64,000 nucleotides of DNA from Acinetobacter sp. ANC 3832. GTDB lineage: Bacteria > Pseudomonadota > Gammaproteobacteria > Pseudomonadales > Moraxellaceae. The stretch's first letter is position 1, and the number at the start of each line of letters is the position of its first letter. Both the position numbers and the translations under genes were made by a program. The notes under the pieces were generated by a model. It was given only the letters and a program-made list of their open reading frames with translations, was not told the DNA's origin and made no database searches. This document shows positions 53,185 to 61,200 of this stretch, one piece after another. The DNA lies in assembly GCF_002135415.1 (NCBI RefSeq), contig NZ_NEGJ01000012.1, positions 37,897 through 101,896 of the forward strand, in the 5' to 3' direction.

Positions 53185-54447
53185 TTATTCATCCGTCAAT
53201 GCACATTCAAAGCTACTTGGATTTTGACCACAACGAACTTTTTTCAAAATTTTCATCATTGCAGGATCATAAAAACCTTCTTTGGTCATCTGAATACGGG
53301 CTTCACGCATAATCTTGATATAACCAGGTTTATCTGCTTCGCGCATTTCCATCCAATATTTATCAGGGATTTCATTTTCCATTTTATCTACAAATTGGAA
53401 TGCTGGACTTAATTGTTTAGAAATCATTTCACGTGCAATCGACCCCATTCCCACAGGGAATTTATTGCGGTGCATGATGAGTGTTCCTGTGACTTGAATT
53501 AGTGGGAATTTAATGATTCCACCTACAACTTTACCTGATTTATCCGTCATTCCTTTATAAAGTTCCAACGGTTTATAAAGTAAAGCGGGACCTGCCATAA
53601 TATCCACTTCTTTATTATTGAACTTACCCCCGACACTGAGTAGATCAACAGATACAGGTTGGGCACCCACATTTTGCACCAATTTTTTCTGCGTACCATC
53701 AAAATTCATCACCGCAACTTTCTTACCTGCTGCTTTGGCTAAAGTATCAATTCGACGATCTGTCACCATAATATAAGCTGCACCTAATGGCACAATCCCC
53801 ACAACTTCATAGTCATTATTGACCATTTTGGCATCGAATTCTGGACGAGTAAGTAGTTGGATAACAGCTGAAAGTTGTTTATAGTTTTGCAGTGCGCCAA
53901 TCGCATCAATACTTCCGACGAATGAGTTAAATTGACGAGCACGTAGGTTACTAATGCCTGCACCATCACATTTTTTACTACGGAAGTCTTCAGTCAGCAC
54001 ACGTTCATCGGTATACACACGCAAATTCAGTGTTGTTGAAGCTGATTTTTTAAGTTTCGGATAATTCAAATCAATATTCATTTGTAATTTGGATGGACGA
54101 GTAATTTTCATGTCCACGCCAAATTCTTTGGCTACTTGTGCAATTCGTGGTAATTCACTGATATAAGTAGTTGCTTGCTCAAATGCTTCACCACTTGCAC
54201 CATCTGGTGAATAAACACATAGAGTCACCACTTTTGGAATCTGTTGCCAAATTTTAGGATCATCCATCAACGTCCTAATTTTCTTTTTAGAATGTTCTGA
54301 TAAGGTTAAATCAAGTTTTGGTGCTACAGGTGCAGCCTGTGTCATCTGTGCTAAACCCATCATTCCTAACATTGAAATCACAAGTAAAGATGATTGAAAG
54401 CCTCGTTTTACCTGTTTATGTGGTTCATTTTTTTTAATATTTAACAT
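53185..54447 (-). CDS. Putative periplasmic solute-binding protein (DUF6091/TRAP-DctP-like)
   Basis: About 420-aa exported protein. The signal peptide (GFQSSLLVISMLGMMGLAQMTQA) ends near residue 40. The mature part has the pattern of periplasmic binding proteins: KVVTLCVYSPDGASGEAFEQ, LRVYTDERVLTEDFRSKKCDGAGISN, then KKVAVMNFDGTQKKLVQNVGAQPV and KVVGGIIKFPLIQVTG. Database neighbours of this type are named putative solute-binding protein. No transporter membrane genes accompany it. GGGA precedes the ATG at 54447; the longer frame to 54498 lacks a signal-like start. Confidence 0.7.
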   Translation of the reverse strand: MLNIKKNEPHKQVKRGFQSSLLVISMLGMMGLAQMTQAAPVAPKLDLTLSEHSKKKIRTLMDDPKIWQQIPKVVTLCVYSPDGASGEAFEQATTYISELPRIAQVAKEFGVDMKITRPSKLQMNIDLNYPKLKKSASTTLNLRVYTDERVLTEDFRSKKCDGAGISNLRARQFNSFVGSIDAIGALQNYKQLSAVIQLLTRPEFDAKMVNNDYEVVGIVPLGAAYIMVTDRRIDTLAKAAGKKVAVMNFDGTQKKLVQNVGAQPVSVDLLSVGGKFNNKEVDIMAGPALLYKPLELYKGMTDKSGKVVGGIIKFPLIQVTGTLIMHRNKFPVGMGSIAREMISKQLSPAFQFVDKMENEIPDKYWMEMREADKPGYIKIMREARIQMTKEGFYDPAMMKILKKVRCGQNPSSFECALTDE

Positions 54448-54705
54448 TATTATTCCCTGATTATTTAATCCCACAATCTTATCCAAAGGATAATCCAATT
54501 ATTCCTATGTATCACTCACGTGAACTTAGTACTACATTACTCATTTTTTAGACACAATAAATTGACTTATTAAAATCCAACTTTTGTCAGAAAAGATAGC
54601 TTTGAGTTGATTCCTTTAAATTTTAGCTGATTTGGCTGTTTAATTTTTTAACTTAAGCCATTGATGCTTTGCATAATGTACATTTATTTTTATCAAAGAC
54701 TTAAA

Positions 54706-54741
54706 AGATAAATAGGCTACTTGAAAGTAGCCTATTTATCT
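54706..54741 (-). terminator. Strong hairpin downstream of the copper ATPase gene
   Basis: A 16-17 bp perfect stem (arm AGATAAATAGGCTACTT) with a minimal loop lies 14 bp after the stop. The following minus-strand sequence is only moderately T-rich, so termination is likely but not certain. Confidence 0.7.
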
Positions 54742-54754
54742 AACCAATAAAAAT

Positions 54755-57679
54755 TTAAGATTTACTTAAACGTAGTGCATTTAACACGACCGATAATGAA
54801 CTTAATGACATGGCAATGGCTGCGACCATCGGTGTGAGTAACCATCCTGTAAATGGAAAGAAAATACCCGCAGCAATAGGAACACCTAAGCCATTATATA
54901 AAAATGAAAATGCGAGATTTTGCTTCATGTTTTTCACACCTGCTTTTGCTAAATGTAAAGCATCCGCCACACCACGAATATCACCTTTCACCAACGTCAC
55001 TTGAGCTGTTTGTTTCGCAATATCGGTTCCATTGCCCATGGCAATACCCACATCGGCTTGAGCGAGTGCAGGTGCATCATTAATACCATCACCTGCCATG
55101 GCAACGAATTTACCTTGAGCTTGATATTGCTTCACAATATTTAACTTTTCAGTTGGATCACAATTGCCATAAACATGTTGAATGCCTAATTCTTTCGCCA
55201 CAATTTTCGCATTTTGCTCATGATCACCAGTTGCCATAATCACTTCGATCCCATCAGCATGTAGCTGATTAATCAATTGTTTAGCATTGGATTTAATGGC
55301 ATCGTGAATAGCAATATATGCCAATACTTCTTGGTCATTTGCGAGAAAGCTGAGTGATGCATTACTTTCTTCACGCAATTGGCTTAAATGTTGCTCTAAA
55401 GCTGAATCAATATGAATACCAATATTACTCAATAACTTTTGACTGCCGACATAAACCATCTGACCATCAAGTAAACCTTTTACGCCAAATCCCGTCACAT
55501 CTTCAAAATCTTGAATCTGTAATAATTGCGCTCTCGGTACAAGCTTCGTCAAAGTTTGCGCAATTGGATGAGTTGAATATTGCTCTAAAGATGCAATCCA
55601 AAGCTCAGCTTGTGTTTGATTGATATTGCTAGACAGTACTTTAATTTCTTTTAGGCTAGGTTTACCTTCAGTCAATGTTCCTGTTTTATCAACAATCACC
55701 ACATTCACTTTACTTAAAGCTTCAATGGCTTCAGCATTTTTAAATAATACGCCTTTTTGTGCAGCACGCCCTGTGGTTGCCATCACAGACATCGGCGTTG
55801 CTAAACCCAAAGCACATGGGCAAGCAATAATTAAAACAGCAACTGCACACATTAATGCGAGGTCAAAATTTCCTTGACCGAAGAACATCCAAGCAGCAAA
55901 AGTAAGCACACTAATCGCAAGTACAATCATCACAAAATATTTAGCAACCACATCTGCCATTCTTTGCAATGGTGCTTTTGAACGTTGTGCATCCGCCACA
56001 GTTTGAATCATTTTTGCCAGTGTGGTTTGTGTACCAACAGCCGTCGTTTCTATTCGAATACTGCCTTGTTGGTTGACTGTACCACCAATGACTTGATCAT
56101 CTTTTTCCTTTTTCACAGGCGCAGGCTCACCTGTCATCATTGATTCATCAACATAGGTTTTTCCATCAATAACAACACCATCTAATGGAATTTGTTCACC
56201 TGATGAAATTTGTAATATATCGCCTTGTTTGATCTGACTAATTTCAACTTCCACAGCTTGACCATTTTCAATCCGTTTGGCTGTACTCGGCTGTAATTTC
56301 AATAATGATCGCAATGAATCTGCTGTTTTTGAACGTGCTTTCAACTCCATCATTTGCCCAAGTAAACTGAGCGTGACGATCATACAAGCGGCTTCAAAAT
56401 AAACAGCGACGCCATGTCCTGTTTTCGCTTCCATTGGAATGAGAGATGGAAAAATCGTAGCAATCACACTGTAAATAAATGCAGCTAAAATTCCGACACC
56501 AATTAAACTCCACATATTTAAATGCCAAGTTTTGTAAGAAATCCAACAGCGCTCTAAGAATGGCCACCCTGCCCACAGCACCACAGGTAAAGATAAAACC
56601 AACTCAATCCATGGTTGAATATGTTGTGGAATAAAGGCATGAATATGTGAACCCATGGCTAAAACAAAAACGATGAGTGTGAATGGCAGTGTTTTCCAAA
56701 AACGATTGGTAAAATCAACCAATTCAGGATTTGGACCTTCATCCAAACTCGGTTGCATCGGCTCTAAAGCCATGCCACAAATTGGGCATGTTCCCGGTCC
56801 TTTCTGTACAATTTCAGGATCCATTGGGCAAGTGAACAGCACATCATCCATACCTTCGGGCGCAACACGTTGATCCATTGGAATCAGATAGGGTTCAGGG
56901 TCATTTTTAAATTTATCCACACAAGATGGATTGCAAAAATAATAAGTTTGACCTTGATAATCTGTTTTTAAATTCGTACTAGTTTTGACCGACATACCAC
57001 ATACAGGATCTATAGCAGTATCAGCATCCATAGGCATGGAATGATGATGCACATGTGGATGGTCTTTATGATCCGAACCACAGCAAGATGACTTTTTAAC
57101 TTCAGCTTTCACCTCAGGTTTTGAACCACAACATGACGATGTTTGTGGCTCAATTTGCAAATATTTTTCAGGTTCAGCATTAAATTTATTCACGCAACTT
57201 TCTGAACAAAAATAATATTCTTTTCCTTTATAAATACTGCGATGTTTAGAATCGGTTTTTACCTGCATACCACAAACTGGATCAATCACTGTTTGTGCAA
57301 CAAGGATAGAATCTTCCGTGATATGTGAATGCTCACTTCCACAACAGCTAGAACTTTTAACTTCAGGTTGTTTCTCTTTGCTACCACAGCAAGAAGATGC
57401 TTTTTCTTCTGCTTTAATCTGCGTTCGATTTTCATATATGGCTTTACTACCACAGCCACATCCCTTTTTAGATACTTCTTTATTCTGTAAATAATGTTCT
57501 GGATTTTGTGCAAATTTTTGCTTACAACCATCACAACAGAATAGATATTTTTTCCCATCATATTCAAAAGAATGTGATGAATCTTCAGCCACGGTCATAC
57601 CACAAACAGGATCTAGCTTAACCACTTCAATTGTTGAATCTTGCCCTGAACAGCAGGAAGACTTATGTTGCTCATTCAT
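54755..57679 (-). CDS. copA: Copper-type P1B ATPase with three YHS domains and Cys-rich N-terminus
   Basis: About 974-aa heavy-metal exporting ATPase. The C-terminal two thirds are a standard P1B pump: TGEPAPVKK (actuator), CPC in IIACPCALGLATP (metal site), DKTGTLTEG (phosphorylated Asp), HP in YSTHPIAQ and GDGINDAPALAQADVG. The first ~310 residues are unusual: three YHS domains (about 22-65, 132-175, 223-266), each starting DPVCGM and containing an FC-x3-C pair, joined by linkers with five SSCC-type motifs and GCGCG, then a YHS-like heavy-metal domain (FTCPMDPEIV...CPICGM). There is no GMxCxxC HMA domain. ATG at 57679 after AGGTGA. Divergent from a CueR-like regulator; Cu+ export is the likely role. 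Confidence 0.9.
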   Translation of the reverse strand: MNEQHKSSCCSGQDSTIEVVKLDPVCGMTVAEDSSHSFEYDGKKYLFCCDGCKQKFAQNPEHYLQNKEVSKKGCGCGSKAIYENRTQIKAEEKASSCCGSKEKQPEVKSSSCCGSEHSHITEDSILVAQTVIDPVCGMQVKTDSKHRSIYKGKEYYFCSESCVNKFNAEPEKYLQIEPQTSSCCGSKPEVKAEVKKSSCCGSDHKDHPHVHHHSMPMDADTAIDPVCGMSVKTSTNLKTDYQGQTYYFCNPSCVDKFKNDPEPYLIPMDQRVAPEGMDDVLFTCPMDPEIVQKGPGTCPICGMALEPMQPSLDEGPNPELVDFTNRFWKTLPFTLIVFVLAMGSHIHAFIPQHIQPWIELVLSLPVVLWAGWPFLERCWISYKTWHLNMWSLIGVGILAAFIYSVIATIFPSLIPMEAKTGHGVAVYFEAACMIVTLSLLGQMMELKARSKTADSLRSLLKLQPSTAKRIENGQAVEVEISQIKQGDILQISSGEQIPLDGVVIDGKTYVDESMMTGEPAPVKKEKDDQVIGGTVNQQGSIRIETTAVGTQTTLAKMIQTVADAQRSKAPLQRMADVVAKYFVMIVLAISVLTFAAWMFFGQGNFDLALMCAVAVLIIACPCALGLATPMSVMATTGRAAQKGVLFKNAEAIEALSKVNVVIVDKTGTLTEGKPSLKEIKVLSSNINQTQAELWIASLEQYSTHPIAQTLTKLVPRAQLLQIQDFEDVTGFGVKGLLDGQMVYVGSQKLLSNIGIHIDSALEQHLSQLREESNASLSFLANDQEVLAYIAIHDAIKSNAKQLINQLHADGIEVIMATGDHEQNAKIVAKELGIQHVYGNCDPTEKLNIVKQYQAQGKFVAMAGDGINDAPALAQADVGIAMGNGTDIAKQTAQVTLVKGDIRGVADALHLAKAGVKNMKQNLAFSFLYNGLGVPIAAGIFFPFTGWLLTPMVAAIAMSLSSLSVVLNALRLSKS

Positions 57680-57711
57680 CCAATTCACCTATTTTCTTTT
57701 TTGATTGTGTT

Positions 57712-57745
57712 AGAATAAAGTCCGTACCCAGGTACAGTGTCAAGT
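57712..57745 (-). promoter_or_regulatory. MerR-type promoter/operator of the copper ATPase gene
   Basis: On the minus strand TTGACA is followed by a 19-20 bp spacer and a TTATTC/TATTCT -10. The spacer contains the dyad GTACC-CA-GGTAC (57724-57735) within a mer-like TCCGTAC...GTAC arrangement. The over-long spacer with central dyad is the hallmark of promoters distorted and activated by MerR-family proteins. Confidence 0.75.
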
Positions 57746-57761
57746 TTTTTATGAGGTTTTT

Positions 57762-58139
57762 ATGATCACGATTGGAAAATTGGCAAAACAGTGTCATGTG
57801 AATGTTGAAACGATTCGTTATTACCAACGGATTGGTTTAATGCGTATCCCAGAAAGTCATACCAGTTATCGTTATTATAATGAACAAGATATTGAAACAT
57901 TAAGCTTTATTCAAAAAGCCAAGGATGCAGGCTTACAACTGAGCGAAGTACAAGAGTTGCTCAATTTGCAACTGAATGATCGTGAGCAAGTTCGTCATGT
58001 AATTGAACAACGCTTAGAAAAAATAGATCAACGTATTCATGAATTAAATGCCTTAAAATCTCGGTTAAGCACTTGGGTTGATGAATGTAAAACCACTTCA
58101 GAAAATAGTTGTCCAATTTTAAAAGAACTCAAGCAGTAG
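57762..58139 (+). CDS. CueR-like MerR-family metal-responsive regulator
   Basis: 125-aa MerR regulator. The HTH (TIGKLAKQCHVNVETIRYYQRIGLM and SYRYYNEQDIETLSFIQKAKDAGLQLSEV) is followed by the dimerising helix and a C-terminal metal loop with Cys109 and Cys117 (C-x7-C, CKTTSENSC), the spacing of the copper sensor CueR. At the place where CueR has Ser77 and divalent-metal sensors have Cys, this protein has Val77 by my alignment. GAGG precedes the ATG. It is divergent from the copper ATPase gene across 82 bp containing a MerR-type operator. Copper or silver sensing is most likely. Confidence 0.85.
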   Translation: MITIGKLAKQCHVNVETIRYYQRIGLMRIPESHTSYRYYNEQDIETLSFIQKAKDAGLQLSEVQELLNLQLNDREQVRHVIEQRLEKIDQRIHELNALKSRLSTWVDECKTTSENSCPILKELKQ

Positions 58140-58203
58140 ATTATCTAAAGTGATTTTGCATAACTCATTTCTATTGCTTCTTATAAGCTAAAATAAAGAG
58201 CTT

Positions 58204-58269
58204 GTGAATATTTATGTAGAATATTCACATTAATTTTGACTACAAAAAAGCTCCCGAAGGAGCTTTTTT
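58204..58269. terminator. Tandem hairpins between merR and the adhesin gene
   Basis: First hairpin: GTGAATATT and AATATTCAC (58204-58228, 7-nt loop). Second: AAAAAAGCTCC and GGAGCTTTTTT with a CGAA tetraloop (58244-58269), a classical bidirectional terminator between convergent genes. Confidence 0.88.
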
Positions 58270-58294
58270 ACTGTGTAAATTTTAAATCAAATCA

Positions 58295-61200
58295 TTAAAA
58301 AATAATTTGATTATTTTTAAGTAGCTCATCTAAATCAAACTTAGTGTTTTGCTGAGTTAATAACAATAAATTTTCAGTTTGATAATGCGTACCTTGTCCA
58401 TCACGATCAATCGTTAGTGTTGCAGTTTGAGTGCTTTCATCATATTGAACATCTAAATAATCGTGAATGTTCAATGTAGTTGCTGTCGAATCAAGAAGAT
58501 GTGATAAGTTAATTTTCTGCGCTGAACCAACAATAAAATCATTTTCAGTTGTTGTGAGATGACCACCAAGGTTGTCGTCATTTAATACATTAAAAATGAT
58601 ATCACTGGTTTGTACAGACTTAGTTTTCATTAACTGATCATTGATTAAAATGTCATCTACCAAATCATCTGTCATAAATGTACTCATTTTTGCAGTAGAT
58701 TGTTCAAGTGGCTTAGGTTCAATCGCCATATTAACAGTTACCTCGACTGAGCCACCATGACCATCATTTACTGTCACGACAAAACTATCTGATTGATATT
58801 TATAGCTCGTTCCAGGCTCGTAATTATAGTTACCATCTTTATCAATTTTAACTGTCAAACCATTTTTCGATGTGACAGTTGATGGGTAATTTAATATATC
58901 ACCATCCACATCAGTTACACCCAATGAACCCGTCACAGAACCAGATTGCATAACAGTGTTATTAATCACTGGTTGTGTTGCTGTTGGTACATCATTCACG
59001 TTTTCAACATGAACAGGTAAATCAACTTTGGTAATTCCACCCTGACCATCATTGATGGTGACTGTAATTTTATCTACACCGAAGTAGTCTTTATTGCCTG
59101 TATACGTAATGTTACCATTCTTATCAATTGAGACAACGCCATGCCCAGCACTCACGCTATAAATCAGTTGTTCTAATGGTGTATCAATATCCGTAACTTT
59201 CAAGTGATCACTTAACTTAAAGCTAATAGATGCTTCTTCAACTGCTTCAACATTTTTAATGACTTCAACTTCTGGTGCATCATTCACCTCAAGGACATTT
59301 ACGGTCACTTTGATAGAAGAAGAACCATCCTGCTCATCTGTCACTGTAATGGTAAATTCGTCAGCACCACTATAATTCTCACTTGGCTTATAAACATAAG
59401 TACCATCAGCATTTACAGTGACTGTACCGTGCTTAGGCGCTGTTCCAGCACTAAAGGTTAAACGGTTACTGTCCACATCAGACGCTGTGACATTGCCTTT
59501 ATAACTACGATCTTCAAGTACTGTAATAGAAGAATCATGACCAACTGGTAAATCATTTATAGAGTTAACTTCTACAGGCACCATCACTTTAATCGTGCCA
59601 CCTTTACCATCGCTCACTTCAACGATAAAGTTGTCTTTACCAAAATAGTTCGCATTTGGTGTATATACCCATTTGCCATCAACTTGCGTCAATGTACCGT
59701 TCTTCGGTTGAGTCTTGATAACAAAGTCATCCGCAATCGCACCATTGAGTTTGATATAAGTCGAAATATCAAGTATCGAATTATCCTCATCAACAGTAAT
59801 CAACTCAGCTACTGCATCTGGCACACCAGTGACATGAATATCAATCACTAACGGTGTGACGCCACCTTGGCCATCATTCACATACACAGTCACAGATGTT
59901 GACTCGGTATCCATTGTAGGTGGTGTATAAGTATATTGACCTGTTACAGAATCAATCACCAATTTACCGCCGTTTTCAGTTGTAAACTCAGTTTCTAATA
60001 CACCACCTTTTGACGGATCATTGAAACTATAAGTTAACTTATCACCATCCACATCAGTTGCTTTAAGTTGGCCTGAAACCATCACATCCGTATTGGTTTC
60101 GATTGTTTCATTCACTACATCTGGTGCATCATTTACAGGTGTAACATCAATGAGCACTGGAATTTTAGTGATCGAGCCATCAGCATTTTTTACTGTGACA
60201 TAGAAACTATCTTTACCATTGAAGTTCTCATTCGGTGTGTACTGATATTTACCATCAGCATCAACTGTCACTTTACCGTATGATGGGTTTGTTACAGAGC
60301 TGAACGTACCACCATTGAAATCAATCTGACCATCTGTAATCGCTGTATCTTCTTCAGTTTCATCTTTTACAGTTGGCGCAATAGTAATATCAATTTTACT
60401 TTCATTACCATCCGTATCTTTCACAATAATTGTGAAATCATCACCTTGATCTTCTGCACCTGGTTTTGGTGTATATGTGTAATCACCAGTATCAGGATCT
60501 ACGACAACCGTACCTTGCCCTGGATTATTTGGATCAAGCTCATAAGTTGGCTTTTTATCTGGATCTACAGGTGAATCATCTGGAATTTCTGTTCCATCTT
60601 TGATGTCTTCACCACCTGTTACACCCGCAGCCGTAACAGTGATATTGACCACAACATCAATTGTTTTACCTGGATTATCTCGATCTGTGACCGTAACAAC
60701 AAAGCTATCTTGACCATAAAAATCAGCATCTGGTGTATACGTATATTTACCTGTCAAAGGATCTAAAACAATTGAACCATGAGCAGGGCCAGTTTTTTCA
60801 GTATAGTTATAAGAAATATCGTCTAACTGGCGACCATCAACAGTTCCGTCTATAGCCACATTTTCTTTAGTGGTTTTCGCTTCCGCAGATGCTGTTAATA
60901 AGTAATCAATATTAATCGTAATATTTAACGTATCTGGGAGTGAGTTTGCACCCTCATCATCTGTAACAATGATTTGGATCACATCTTCACCATGCGCCCC
61001 TGCTTTAGGCTTGTACGAGTATTTACCTGTCAACGTATCAAGTTTTAATACACCTTTATCTGTTGTAACCGTAATATAACGACCATCATTTTCTGTGATA
61101 TTTTTAACATCAGCAGGTTTGAATGTGAATTTATTACTGTCTACATCAGTGGCAACTACCTCACCATAAACGGCTTGGCCTTCAGTGGTATTACGCTCAT

